DNA of 64,000 bases from Xestospongia muta. Its lineage: Eukaryota; Porifera; Demospongiae; Haplosclerida; Petrosiidae. Shown here piece by piece: positions 48,786 through 60,864 of the stretch. A program made the position numbers and the translations under genes. The notes beneath the pieces are model-generated. The model was given only the letters and a program-made list of their open reading frames with translations. It was not told where the DNA came from and searched no databases. The stretch's first letter is position 1. Each line of letters begins with the position of its first letter. The DNA lies in NCBI GenBank assembly GCA_963693285.1, contig OY848921.1, positions 806,001 to 870,000 on the forward strand. The letters are read 5' to 3'.

Positions 48786-48929
48786 TGTCAGTACTGTGGA
48801 AAAAAATGTAATCAAAGCAATAATCTCGAAACTCATATTTGTGTACATCTAGATTAATTAATTATTATTTTTGCTAATCATTTACATTATACTTTATTAA
48901 GTTACCATAGTAACAACACTACACAAATA

Positions 48930-49255
48930 ATGGACAATAAAGGTCTACAAAAGTTAAAGTAGTCCAGTTCCAAAATTTCAGAGCACTGTAACAGAATAAA
49001 ATGTGTCACTCTAGAAGGTGGAGTGAGTGAAGTCAAGTTAACACCTCTAACCAGTGATAGCAGAGCTTCTTTTAAAATTAGGAGTAAATTGTTTCTACCT
49101 AGACTTTTCAATTTTACTAATTCTAGGGAGATGCTACAAGTAAACAGTTTAGTTAACTGAAAGTACTACATCAGTGATATTGTTGTCACTGCTAAAGATG
49201 GTCACTCAACTAAAACTTACACAATATCTATACAACATTTATCATCCAGTGATGC
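48930..49255 (+). pseudogene. Module X relic
   Basis: ATGGACAATAAAGGTCTAC onward with a deletion at TAGTCCAGTTCCAAAA, through VIVVTAKDGHSTKTYTI and QHLSSSDA, ending where the mosaic relic of the P13 gap starts. Confidence 0.5.
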
Positions 49256-50055
49256 TCACTAAGCCACTCTCTTTTTCCAGCTAAATCTTGATATTACAAT
49301 GAAGATGATCGATCAGAACATGATCAGATGAACAGATCATGAACAGAATATAATAGCTTTTCAGTATCATGGTAACATCTATTATCACTCATTCAAGCAT
49401 ATCTATCCTGGTAATGAACTCTATGTATAGTATGGTGAAGAATATGCAAGAGAACTTGGGATTTCAGCTAGATAATTAAAGAAGGGAGAGTAATTCTTTT
49501 GGCTGAAATAGACTTACTATCTATTTTAGATAATTGTCAACTTTATAATTGTAAAAATTGTGGAAGTAGTTTTGTTTTGATCATGAAAAGAAATTTTGAT
49601 TTGCATCTTTGACATAATCCTAATTGTCTTGCTGCTAATCCTCAATGTTTTACTTGTCAAAAATGTTAAGAAAGCTTTTATGAACTGTATCAGTTACAAG
49701 ACCATATTCGTAAACATGAGCAACTTGATGTAAAAGAAAAATCATAAAAAGGGTTTATTTCCAATGATAAACTGTTAGTTGGAAATCAAAATAATATGTA
49801 AGAAACTTTCTTGTCAGTCATCATTGAGGACTCATCTTTGTATACACACTGGTAATAAACCTTACCAATGTCAGTACTGTAGAAAAGGATTTAATGATAA
49901 TAGTAATCTCCAAAAACATCTTCATATACACAACTTCATTTGAGAGAAATATTACCAACATGTAGAGGGAAAGGAGCCTTCATTTGAGAGCCTTGATTGC
50001 AAGTTGTCTAATGAGTTTTTTGAGTTATTTAGAGACGATAATAATGAAAAATATG
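49256..50055 (+). pseudogene. Mosaic PRDM relic: E6 part, E7 part, E3 part
   Basis: Same order as 23843-24555 but more decayed: a GATCGATCAGAACATGATCAG insertion, E6 with a stop ([12 protein letters not shown]), intron 6, E7 start with stops (HL*HNPNC), fingers to about 49935, then E3 ([21 protein letters not shown]). It shares the CTAAGCCAC..AGCTAAATCTTGATAT lead-in with the sister mosaic. Confidence 0.75.
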
Positions 50056-50205
50056 GCACGTGTACAAGATAATATCTTGTGATCAACAATATAATAACAT
50101 TCATAGTTGCCCAGATTTGAACGCGCGAGTTTGTCTAGACATTCCCACCTCTTACAAATCGTCTGACTTCGAGACTACTTTACCAGCTAGTCTGTGGTGT
50201 TCAAA

Positions 50206-52488
50206 ATGGCAGATGTAATGCAAGAATTATGTGACTATGAAAAGGGAAGACTAGAGAATATTGAAAAAAATTTTGAAATCATGAAAAGTTTAGGTAAAAT
50301 ACTATTGCAAGATAGATAAACACTCATAAAGATTGTGTAGGTTTAGATGTTAAGTCCAAAAACAAGAGTAGAGTTAGAAAAAGGAGAAGGAGACAATATA
50401 GTAATTGTAGTAATAGTAGCAGTGATAGTGGAGATGAATGGATACCTGCTCTAGAGACTTGTGTGACAAGGAAAAAATCAGATGATGTCATAAGAGGTAA
50501 TAAACTTGTAAATAAAATATGGACACCATTCTTTTGTGTTTAGATCACAAACTTACAAGAGTCTTGAAGAAGAAAAAGCCACAGCAGAAGAAATATTGCA
50601 AACCTGTAGAGTGGGAGGAGCCTTCATTTGAGAACCTTGATTGCAAGTTGTCTAATAAGTTTTTTGAGTTATTTGGAGATGATAATGATGAAGAATATGA
50701 AGACTTTGAAGGATTTGATATTGAAGATGTGTAAGTTAGATTATATCAGTATTGTTGATATTGTTTTCTTAATACAGTGGTAATGTACCTCAGTGTCCAG
50801 TTAGTGAACGATATCCTAAGAGATTAAGTCACCAAAAAGAATTTAGAGAAGATGAACTATCTGATGAAGATGGATATCTCTGTAAGTTCAGTATCAATAT
50901 GGTTACTTCTACAACTTTCATTATTAGTTTGTGAGGACTGTGATGAATTTTATCATGGTGACTGTCCTATTCATGGACCATTACTAACTCTAGATCCTTC
51001 TAGTGGTCATGATGAAACATCTCTACAATATACTACTGTATTTATTCCATCTGAATTAACTGTAAAACCTTCTAAGATACCCAATGGTGGTCTTGGTGTT
51101 TTTGCTACACAGTTTATACCTCGTAGAGTTACTTTTGGTCCTTATGAAGGAAAGAGAGTATTAAAAGAAGAGCTCACTAAAGGAGAAGATACTAGCTACA
51201 TGTGGGAGGTATTGTAATGAAATAATAAAAAGTATTAATTATTTTAATTTATTCAGGTGAAGTGTTTTGGAGAGAGGTCATATTATATTGATGGTCAATC
51301 AGATAAGCAAAGTAATTGGTTACGATTTGTTAATTGTGCTCGCAATGTAGATGAACAGAATTTAGTCGCCTTTCAGTATCATGGTAACATCTATTATCGC
51401 TCATTCAAACATATCTATCCTGGTAATGAACTCTATGTATGGTATGGTGAAGAATACGCAAGAGAACTTGGGATCACAGCTAGTTTTGAAAAGGGTAGGG
51501 TAATTCTTTTGTCTGAAATAAAATTTACTATCTATTTTTAGATGATTCTCAACTTTATATTTGTAAAATTTGTGGAAGTAGTTTTGTTTTGAAAGCAAAT
51601 TTTGATTTGCATCTTCGACATAATCCTAATTGTCTTGCTGCTAATCCTCAATGTTTTACTTGTCAAAAATGTCAAGAAAGCTTTTGTGAATTGTATCAGT
51701 TACAAGACCACATTCGTAAACATGAGCAACTTGATGTAGAAGGAAGAAATCATAAAAAAGGGTTTATTTCTAATGATAAACTGCTAGTTGGAAATCCAGA
51801 TAATGTGTGTGATTATTGTGGAAAGAAATTTACTCGTTATTCATCATTGAGGACTCACCTTCGTACACATACTGGTGATAAAACTTACCAATGTCAGTAC
51901 TGTGGAAAATTATTTCGTCATAATGGTAGTCTCCAAAGACATTTTCATATACACTCTGGTGACAAACCTTACCAATGTCAGTATTGTGGAAAAGGATTTA
52001 GTCAGAATGGTAATCTTCAAAAACATCTTCGTATACACACTGGTGATAAACCTTACCAATGTCAGTACTGTGGAAAAGGATTTTGTCAGAATTATAATCT
52101 CCAAACTCATCTTCGTATACACACTGGTGATAAACCTTACCAATGTCAGTACTGTGGAAAAGGATTTAGTCAGAAACATAATCTCCAAACTCATCTTCGT
52201 ATACACACTGGTGATAAACCTTACCAATGTCAGTACTGTGGAAAAGGATTTAGTCAGAAACATACTCTCCAAACTCATCTTCATATACACACTGGTGATA
52301 AACCTTACCAATGTCAGTACTGTGGAAAAGGATTTAGTAATAATAGTAATCTCCAAAAACATCTTCGTATACACACAGGTTATAAACCTTACCAATGTCA
52401 GTACTGTGTAAAACAATTTTATCAGAATAGTCATCTCCAAAGACATCTTCGTATACACACTGGTGATAAACCTTACCAATGTCAGTAG
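50206..52488 (+). CDS. P13: PRDM9-like PR/SET zinc-finger protein, two fingers lost
   Basis: Exons 50206-50293, 50341-50496, 50544-50730, 50778-50881, 50928-51208, 51257-51494 and 51542-52488; about 585 aa. E5 reads [15 protein letters not shown] and E7 begins [11 protein letters not shown], a changed post-SET finger that still has its Cys pair. Eight tandem units, all C2H2-complete: RSST, HGSR, QGNK, QYNT, QHNT, QHTT, NSNK, QSHR. His at position 2 in two units is unusual here. TAC to TAG at 52486-52488 removes two fingers (relic to 52635), the same lesion as in P7 and P8. Confidence 0.86.
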
Positions 52489-52706
52489 TGTGAAAAAGCA
52501 TTTAGTAAAATTAGTAATCTCCAAACTCATCTTCATATACACACTGGTGATAAACCTTACCAATGTAAGTACTGTGGAAAAAAATGTAATCAAAGCAATA
52601 ATCTCCAAACTTATCTTCATATTCATCTAAAGTAATTAATTATTTGTTTTGCTAATCATTTACATTATACTTTATTAAGTTACCATAGTAACAACACTAC
52701 ACAAAC

Positions 52707-53190
52707 AATGGACAATACAGGTCTAGAAAAGTTAAAGTAGTCCAGGGTGACTAGTCCCAAAGTTCCAGAGCATAATAACAGAAGAGAATGTGTCACTGTA
52801 GAAAGTGGAATGAGTGAAGTCAAGTTAACACCTCTAACCAATGATAGCAGTGCTTCTTTTAATAAAATTAGGTGTAAATTGTTTCTACCTAGACTTTTCA
52901 ATTCTTACTAATCCTAGGGAGATGCTACAAGTAAACAGTTCAGTTAACTGAAGGTACTACATTAATAATATTGTTGACACTGTTGAAAATGGTCACTCAA
53001 CTAAAACGTACACAATATCTATACAACATTTATCATCCAGCGATGATTGCCTAATGTTAGGTCACAATCACAGTAACACAGAAGTCTTTTTGCTAGTATA
53101 TACTACAAGGAGTTCTTTCTTTTTTTGTTTTGAAAGCAAATTTTGATTTGCATCTTCGACATAATTCTAATTGCCTTGCTAAAAGTTAGC
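52707..53190 (+). pseudogene. Module X relic with exon 7 scrap
   Basis: ATGGACAATACAGGTCTAG to ACTACAAGGAGTTC (about 53118), followed by the E7 scrap [17 protein letters not shown]. Same join as at 31000, 34630 and 44190. Confidence 0.5.
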
Positions 53191-53235
53191 TATAATGATT
53201 ATTAAATATAATTATTAAATTAATCTTACAATAGA

Positions 53236-53515
53236 AATGAATGATGTCACTAAACAAAATCATTTGAGTCAATTTTATTGAAATATTCTTGACAAGAAGA
53301 GCAATAGTAAAACTGAAATGAAAGTAAAAACAAAAGAGGACAAACAAAGTAAAAAACAATAGAATTATCTCAAGATGTAGAGGATGACACTCAAAATAAT
53401 GTTATAGATAATGTAGTAGATACTGAAGAATCTATAGAACTGTCATCAGATTTATCACCTGAACATGATGATAAACAGCACAAGGTGGATCATAGTGATA
53501 ATCTTCCTAAAAGTA
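53236..53515 (+). pseudogene. Truncated module Y
   Basis: ATGAATGATGTCACTAAAC start, TGA at FY*, a 1-bp deletion (AAAGTAAAAAAC), then DVEDDTQNNVIDNVVDTEE and HDDKQHKVDHSDNLPKSK, broken at about 53515. Confidence 0.55.
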
Positions 53516-53795
53516 AAATAAAATAATAGTGATAGTGGAGATGAATGGATACCAGCTCGAGAGATTTGTGTGGTGAAGAAAAAAACAAATGATGCAAGAG
53601 AACTTGGGATCACAGCTAGTTTTGAAAAAGGTAGGGTAATTCTTTTTGTAAGTGCTTTCAGATGAAGGTTTCAAAATTGGCACACCAGATGCTACACAAG
53701 TATTGGAAAGTTTAGACCTCCTGTTTATATTGTGCTCTAGGCTTGAAAACAGGGAGGTTGTATCAACATTTGCAACCAGCCTATAATAAATGACC
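53516..53795 (+). pseudogene. Mosaic of PRDM E2, PRDM E6 end and module X tail
   Basis: Three pieces are fused without spacers: E2 ([22 protein letters not shown], about 53527-53594), the end of E6 plus its donor ([13 protein letters not shown]|gtaggg, to about 53644) and the module X tail (VSAFR*RFQNWHTRCYTS... , to 53787). The E2/E6 join is at ATGATGCAAGAG. It can only arise by rearrangement. Confidence 0.7.
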
Positions 53796-53799
53796 TGTC

Positions 53800-54830
53800 A
53801 TCTGCTCTTGAACAAGATAATTGTAAGAGTATGACAACGAGAAGAGAGAGAATGATAAAGGGAGAGTCAGAGCAAAGAGACCACAATTAGATGACCCAAC
53901 TTGTGACTGGCAATACCTATGTCTATAAAAATAAAATAAAACTTAGTGAATACAAACAGATAAGCCTGATATAGACCTGATATTGATTTCTCTATGAGTA
54001 GGTGACAAGCAAACAAATGTAGCAATTTGTCTTGGAAGTGATGAACTCATTTGCAGGTGGTAAGCTGTTGTAAATATCAACAAATCCAAGGTCACATTCA
54101 TATGTGGAGATAGTCACCCTATGACCATAACCTGTATATGTAACACATAAACAATTGGAGACCTATGAATGTCAAATATTAGAGTTTGTCTAGTATTTTG
54201 TAGCTCATCGCAGAGAGGAAAAGATGTTGCTATGAGTCTTTGTGGTGTATTTATAATTCAACTAATCCCCAGATATCAAAGTGACAGGTGAAGAATTAAG
54301 AGGTGGAGTTGGTAAAAAAAGGTGGTAATTAATATAGGAGAAACAGCATGTGATATAGTAATAGGAAAGTAAATAAGTGTCGATGATTGAAAGTTATAAT
54401 TTACTGTGAAAGTATTGTTTTGATGAAATTCTGAAGATAAAAAAGAGTCTTGAACATCTGAATAATTATCTAGGCCTAATGACGACAGATTTAGAAGAGT
54501 TGTCAGGGTCAAGTGACGTTGGAACACCAGAATGATTTAATGATGAAATATGTGAATAATTGTCTAATTTGAAAGGGAGATGGGAGTATATCTGAGTGAT
54601 CATCTGGATAGGAAGGTGATAGGAGATTGCTAAAATTTGGTGAATTTGGAGGTGTATGATGGACTTTCAAGTGGGCACCATGGATTCTTTTAATAATCTA
54701 ACTACTCACTACATGTTTGAGTGAAAAAAATTTTGTTGACATCTTTTATAACTTCATATGTTCCTAGCCATTTGTGAGCCATACAGCCTCCTTTCTCTTT
54801 TTGTGTAAGAAATGTATTTAACTATCTACA
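53800..54830 (-). pseudogene. Integrase-C48 peptidase element relic (most complete copy)
   Basis: Read on the minus strand from 54830: QKEKGGCMAHKWLGTYEVIK (like the C-terminal W-x-GPY segment of Ty3-type integrases), GAHLKVHHTPPNS (the N-G-A-H-L-K-x-Y-H motif), a variable spacer, then TPQRLIATSFPLCDELQNT, LIFDIHRSPIVYVLHIQ, a 1-bp shift, and C48 exon A (54131-53977; TISTYECDLGFVDIYNS) and exon B (QVGSSNCGLFAL). The catalytic dyad region has DCG changed to NCG, and exon A has a 1-bp insertion near 54051. The element is dead. The other C48 relics in the window are truncated copies of this kind of gene. Confidence 0.65.
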
Positions 54831-54959
54831 ATAGTAGTGCTAACAACCATTGAAACTTTATTTTAACAATATTTGTCATTTTACCTGCTTCTCTTTTCCA
54901 GGTTTGCAATTGTAGTACAGTTGTCCATCAATTATTATAAATTTTCCAAATTATGCTTC

Positions 54960-55287
54960 TTGTCACTTTGATCCTCTTACCTTTATTACCATCCCTTAGC
55001 TTTTTCTTACTCATCTGCTTCACAAAGCTCATTTGTCCCTTCTGTTCTCTCTCTGTGGAATTCACTTCCTTATCATGTGAAATCTAGCTCATCTCTAATC
55101 ACTTTTAAATCTAAAGTAAATATGCTTCTTTAAAAGTCACTTATTTTATCACTGTGTTAATAATGATACTATATCCTGTACTTAAATACCTTAATTCTGT
55201 TTTATTTATTATTGTTCTATTCTGTTTGTGCCCTTTAAGCTAGCAGTGGCTATTGAGCATTCATTTTGTCAATAAAAAAGTGATTAC
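54960..55287 (+). mobile_element. 3' end of a non-LTR retrotransposon (CR1/L2-like)
   Basis: Plus-strand frame ending at TAA 55131-55133: YYHPLAFSYSSASQSSF, VPSVLSLWNSLPYHVKSS, SLITFKSKVNMLL*. The WNSLP...S...FK..L pattern just before the stop is typical of LINE ORF2 C-termini. The 3' tail (CTTTAAGCTAGCAGTGGC...TTTTGTCAATAAAAAAGTG) ends where the P14 upstream region resumes (ACACAAAGCTAATTAAAAT). The 54830-54960 stretch before it shows nothing I can name. Confidence 0.75.
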
Positions 55288-55289
55288 CT

Positions 55290-55615
55290 ACACAAAGCTA
55301 ATTAAAATCGAGTGAAGTTACAAACAGACTGGAGAGAGCTATAAAGAAAGCAATTACAAATTTATCCTCGCGAATGACTTATTGATCGCACACTCATAAA
55401 CTAGACAGAGTTCAGTATCATCTCGACTATAGAGGCGGTAAAAGAAAGTACCACGAGGTGTCACGGGTAGCAGGAAGTCTTGTGATTTTCAACTATAATA
55501 ATAACATTCATAGTTGCCTAGATTTGAATGTGAGTATGTCCAGATATTCCTTCCCCTTGAAGTGCAGAACGTCTGCTTTTGAGTCTAGTTTACCAGCTAG
55601 TCTGTAGTGTTCTAA
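55290..55615 (+). promoter_or_regulatory. Long-class upstream region of P14
   Basis: Distal block AAGCTAATTAAAATCGAGTG and proximal CATTCATAGTTGCC, CAGCTAGTCTGTAGTGTTC, somewhat diverged (GGTGTCACGGGTAGC has lost the CACGTG core). The LINE 3' end lies immediately upstream. Confidence 0.4.
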
Positions 55616-57403
55616 ATGGCAGATGTAATGCAAGAATTATGTGACTATGAGAAGAGAAGACTAGAGAATGTTGAAAAGAATATTGAACTCATGAAAACTT
55701 TAGGTAAAATACTATTGCAAGATAAATAAACACTCATAAAGATTGTGTAGGTTTAGATGTTAAGTCCAAAAACAAGAGTAGAGTTAGAAAAAGGAGAAGG
55801 AGACGATATAGTAATTGTAGTAATAGTAACAGTGATAGTGGAGATGAATGGATACCTGCTCTAGAGACTTGTGTGATGAGGAAAAAAACAAATGATGTCA
55901 TAAGAGGTAATAAACTTGTAAATAAAATATGGATACAATTATTTTGTGTTTAGATCACAAACTTACAAGAGTCTTGAAGAAGAAAAAGCCACAGCAGAAG
56001 AAATTATACAAACCTGTAGAGGGGGAGGAGCCTTCATTTGAGAGCCATGATTGCAAGTTGTCTAATGAGTTTGTTGAGTTATTTGGAGATGATAATAATG
56101 AAGAATATGAAGACTTTGAAGGATTTGATATTGAAGATGTGTAAGTTAGATGATATCAGTATTGCCTGTATTGTTTTTTTAATACAGTGGTGATGTACCT
56201 CAGTGTCCAGTTAGTGAACGATATCCTGAGAGATTAAGTTACCAAAAAGAATGTAGAGAAGACGAAATAACTGATGAAGATGAATATCTCTGTAAGTTTA
56301 GTATCAATATTGTCGGTTCTACAACTTTCATTATTAGTTTGTGAGGACTGTGATGAATTTCATCATGGTGACTGTCCTGTTCATGGACCCTTACTAACTC
56401 TAGATCCTTTTAGTGGTCATGATGAAGCATCTCTACAATACACTAGTGTATTTGTTCCAGCTGAATTAACTGTTAAACCTTCTAAGATACCCGATGGTGT
56501 TCTGGGTGTTTTTGCTACACAGTTTATACCTCGTAGAGTTATGTTTGGTCCTTATGAAGGAAAAAGAGTGTTAAAAGAAGAGCTCACTGAAGATAAAGAT
56601 ACTAGCTACATGTGGGAGGTACTGTAATGAAATAAAAAGTATTAAATATTTTAATTTATTCAGGTGAAGCGTGTTGGAGATAGGTCATATTATATTGATG
56701 GTCAATCAGATAAGCAAAGTAATTGGTTAAGATTTGTTAACTGTGCTCACAATGAAGATGAACAAAATTTAGTTGCCTTTCAGTATCACAGTAACATCTA
56801 TTATCGCTCATTTAAACATATCTATCCTGGTAATGAACTCTATGTATGGTATGGTGAAGAATATGTAAGAGAACTTGGGATTAATGGTAGTTTTACAGAA
56901 GGTAGAGTTATTCTTTTGTCAGAAATAAAATTTACTATTTGTTTATAGGTGATTGTCAACTTTATTATTGCAAAAATTGTGGAAGTAGTTTTGTTTTGAA
57001 ATCAAATTTTGATTTGCATCTTCGACATAATCCTAATTGTCTTGCTGCTAATCCTCAATGTTTTACTTGTCAAAAATGTCAAGAAAGCTTTTGTGAATTG
57101 TATCAGTTACAAGACCACATTCGTAAACATGAGCAACTTGATGTAGAAGGAAGGAATAAAAAAAGGCTCATTTCCCATGATAAATTGCTAGTTGATAATA
57201 ATCCAGATATTATGTGTGATAATTGTGGAAAGAAACACTCTTGTCAGTCATCATTGAGGACTCATCTTTGTATACACACTGATGATAAAACTTACCAATG
57301 TCAGTACTGTAAAAAAGGATTTAGTCCAAAAGGTGATCTCTACCTAGACTTTTTAAGTCTTACTAATTCTAGGGAGATTCTACAAGTAAAACAGCTCAAT
57401 TAA
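55616..57403 (+). CDS. P14: PR/SET gene with finger array replaced by module X sequence
   Basis: Exons 55616-55703, 55751-55906, 55954-56140, 56188-56291, 56338-56618, 56664-56901 and 56949-57403; about 421 aa. E1-E6 are complete, with the PR/SET motifs in place (IPDGVLGVFATQ has Val for the second Gly, and EEYVRELG has Val for Ala). In E7 the two separate fingers and the first tandem unit remain; the second unit breaks after FSPKGDL and continues in frame into module X (YLDFLSLTNSREILQVKQLN*). The result would be a SET protein with almost no sequence-specific DNA-binding array. Confidence 0.85.
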
Positions 57404-57566
57404 CTGAAGGTACTACATCAGTAATAGAGATTCTTGATTTTTGATAGATATTGTTCTCACTGTCGAAGATGGTCACTCAACTAAAACTTACACACTGTCT
57501 ATACAACATTATCACCTAGTGATGCTGGCCTCTCCCAACTAGATGTATCAACTGGCTCTCTTCAAT
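57341..57566 (+). pseudogene. Module X relic continuing from P14
   Basis: Module X from TACCTAGACTTTTTAAG through VVEDGHSTKTYTL-like sequence to DVSTGSLQ*, joined to the end of P14 and followed by module Y. Confidence 0.5.
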
Positions 57567-57622
57567 GAAAGTTAGTTATAATGATTATTAAATATAATTA
57601 TTAAGTTAATCTTACAATAGTA

Positions 57623-58056
57623 ATGAATGATGTCACTAAACAAAATGATTTGAGTCAATTTTATCAAAATATTCTTGACAAGAAGAGCAATACTAAAACT
57701 GAAATGAAAGTAAAACAAAAGAAGACAAACAAAGTATAAAAACAATAGAATTATCTCAAGATGTAGAGGATGACACTCAAAATAATGTTATAGATAATGT
57801 AGTAGATACTGAAGAAGCTATAGAACTGTTACCAGGTTTATCACCTGAACATGATGACAAGCAGCACAAGGTGGATCATAGTGATAATCTTCCTGAAAGT
57901 ATAGTCAGTGTTGTTGAGGAGAGTCAAGAGGAGAAAAGACGACGTTTGTTTGCTAAAAGAACAAATGAAGATACTGCTATGTCTGCTAAAGAAAGATATT
58001 TAGCTTGTAAGAGAGCAAAACTATCACAACCTACAATTTCAAGAGATGATGATTAA
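57623..58056 (+). pseudogene. Module Y (best-preserved start)
   Basis: MNDVTKQNDLSQFYQNILDKK is uninterrupted here (CAA where other copies have TGA), but one A is deleted near 57713, shifting the frame. The later part is open: DHSDNLPESIVSVVEESQ, KRRRLFAKRTNED, SAKERYLACKRAKLSQ, ending SRDDD*. Restoring the gene would need bases from two copies; no single copy is intact. Confidence 0.55.
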
Positions 58057-58190
58057 CCATCTTAATTTTTAATTAAAAAATTACAATTACTAATAAATTT
58101 ATTTTTGGTAAAAACCAATGAATTTTAGTGAAAGGGGTGGTATTTTTAACGACAACGGTGGTTTTTACCAGCTAGTCTGAGGCGTTCAAA

Positions 58191-60791
58191 ATGGCAGATG
58201 TAGTGCTAGAATTATGTGACTATGAGAAGAGAAGACTAGAGAATGTTGAAAAGAATATTGAACTCATGAAAACTCTAGGTTAAATACTATTGTATGTTAA
58301 ATAAAAAGTCATAAAGATTGTGTAGGTTTAGATGTTAAGTCCAAAAACAAGAGTAGAGTTAGAAAAAGGAGAAGGAGACGATATAATAATTGCAGTAATA
58401 GTAGCAGTGATAGTGGAAATGAATGGATACCTGCTCTAGAGACTTGTGTGGTGAAGAAAAAAACAAACGATGTCATAAGAGGTAATAAACTTGTAAATAA
58501 AATGTGGACACCATTCTTTTGTGTTTAGATCACAAACTTACAAGAGTCTTGAAGAAGAAAAAGCCACAGCAGAAGAAATATTGCAAACCTGTAGAGTGGG
58601 AGGAGCCTTCACTTGAGAGCCTTGATTACAAGTTGTCTAATGAGTTTGTTGAGTTATTTGGAGATGATAATGATGAAGAATATGAAGACTTTGAAGGATT
58701 TGATATTGAAGATGTGTAAGTTAGATTATATAAGTATTGTTGATATTGTTTTCTTAATACAGTGGTAATGTACCTAAACATCTAGTTAGTGAACGATATC
58801 CTAACAGATTAAGTCAACAAAAACAATACAGAGAAGATGAACTATCTGATGAAGATGAATATCTCTGTAAGTTCAGTATCAATATGGTTACTTCTACAAC
58901 TTCTATTATTAGTTTGTGACAACTGTGAGGATATTCATCATGGTGACTGTCCTGTTCATGGACCCTTACTAACTCTAGATCCTTCTAGTGGTCATGATGA
59001 AGCATCTCTACAATATACTAGTGTATTTGTTCCAGCTGAATTAACTGTTAAACCTTCTAAGATACCCAATGGTGGTCTGGGTGTTTTTGCTACACAATTT
59101 ATACCTCGTGGAGTTAGATTTGGTCCTTATGAAGGAAGGAAAGTGTTAAAAGAAGAGCTGACTAAAGGAGAAGATACTAGCTACATGTGGGAGGTACTCT
59201 AATGAAATAATTATAAAGTCAAAATAATTTTAATTTTTTTTCAGGTGAAACATGTTGGAGAGAGGTCATATTATATTGATGGTCAATCAGATAAGCAAAG
59301 TAATTGGTTACGATTTGTTAACTGTGCTCGCAATGTAGATGAACAGAATTTAATAGCTTTCCAGTATCATGGTAACATCTATTATCGCTCATTCAAACAT
59401 ATCTATCCTGGTAATGAACTCTATGTATGGTATGGTGAAGAATATGCAAGAGAACTTGGGATTACTGGTAGTTTTACAGAAGGTAGAGTTATTCTTTTGT
59501 CAGAAATAAAATTTACTATCTATTTTTAGATGATTCTCAACTTTATAATTGCAAAAATTGTGGAAGTAGCTTTGTTTTGAAAGTAAATTTTGATATGCAT
59601 CTTCGACATAATCCTAATTGTCTTGCTGCTAATCCTCAATGTTTTACTTGTCAAAAATGTCAAGAAAGTTTTTGTGAATTGTATCAGTTACAAGACCATA
59701 TTTGTAAACATGAGCAACTTGATGTAAAAGGAAGGAATAAAAAAAGGCTCATTTCCCATGATGAATTGCTAGTTGATAGTAATCCAGATATTATGTGTGA
59801 TTATTGTGAAAAGAAATTTTCTTGTCAGTCATCATTGAGGACTCATCTTCATATACACGCTGGTGACAAACCTTACCAATGTCAGTACTGTCGAAAAGGA
59901 TTTAGTCATAATGGTAGTCTCCGAAAACATCTTTGTATACACATGGGTGATAAATCTTACCAATGTCAGTACTGTGAAAAAGCATTTAGTCAGAATGGTA
60001 GTCTCCAAGTTCATCTTCGTATACACACTGGTGATAAACCTTACCAATGTCAGTACTGTAGAAAAGGATTTAGTCAGGATAGTAGTCTCCAAACTCATCT
60101 TTGTATACATACTGGTGATAAACCTTACCAATGTCAGTATTGTGAAAAAGCATTTAGTAAAAGTAGTAATCTTCAAGCTCATCTTCGTATACACACTGGT
60201 GATAAACCTTACCAATGTCAGTACTGTGGAAAAGGATTTAATCAAAGCAGTAATCTTCGGAGACATCTTCGTATACACACTGGTGATAAACCTTACCAAT
60301 GTCAATACTGTGGAAAAGCATTTAGTGAGAATAGTAATCTCCAAATTCATCTTTATATACATACTGGTGATAAACCTTACCAATGTCAGTACTGTGGAAA
60401 AGGATTTAGTAATAAAAGTAATCTTCAAGTTCATCTTCGTATACACACTGGTGATAAACCTTACCAATGTCAGTACTGTGGAAAAGGATTTAATCAAAAC
60501 AGTCATCTCCAAACTCATCTTCGTATACACACTGGTGATAAACCTTACCAATGTCATTACTGTGAAAAAGGATTTATTCAGAATAGTGATCTCCAAAGAC
60601 ATCTTCGTATACATACTGGTGATAAACCTTACCAATGTCAGTATTGTGGAAAACAATTTTATCAGAATAGTCATCTCCAAAGACATCTTCGTATACACAC
60701 TGGTGATAAACCTTACCAATGTCAATACTGTGGGAAAAAATTTAATCAAAGCAATAATCTCCAAACTCATCTTCATATTCATCTAAAGTAA
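58191..60791 (+). CDS. P15: intact PRDM9-like PR/SET zinc-finger protein
   Basis: Exons 58191-58278, 58326-58481, 58529-58715, 58763-58866, 58913-59193, 59245-59482 and 59530-60791; about 690 aa. The intron 1 donor is GTTAAA instead of GTAAAA. Residues about 95-115 form the SSXRD-to-SET linker and CxxC...C..H knuckle, about 115-265 the PR/SET domain ([42 protein letters not shown]), then a post-SET finger and a CQKCQESF finger. Twelve tandem units, every one C2H2-complete: CSST, HGSK, QGSV, QSST, KSNA, QSNR, ESNI, NSNV, QSHT, QSDR, QSHR, QNNT, ending HIHLK*. This is the most complete member and the best reference for the family. Confidence 0.92.
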
Positions 60792-60864
60792 TTAATTATT
60801 GTCTTTGCTAATCATTTACATTACACTTTATTAAGTTACCATAGTAACAACACTATACAAACAA

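Noticed and set aside
54276..54527. Minus-strand 83-codon frame as an independent gene
   Set aside because: It lies between the integrase tail and the C48 part of the same minus-strand relic and is best read as their spacer; no start context or homologue is apparent.
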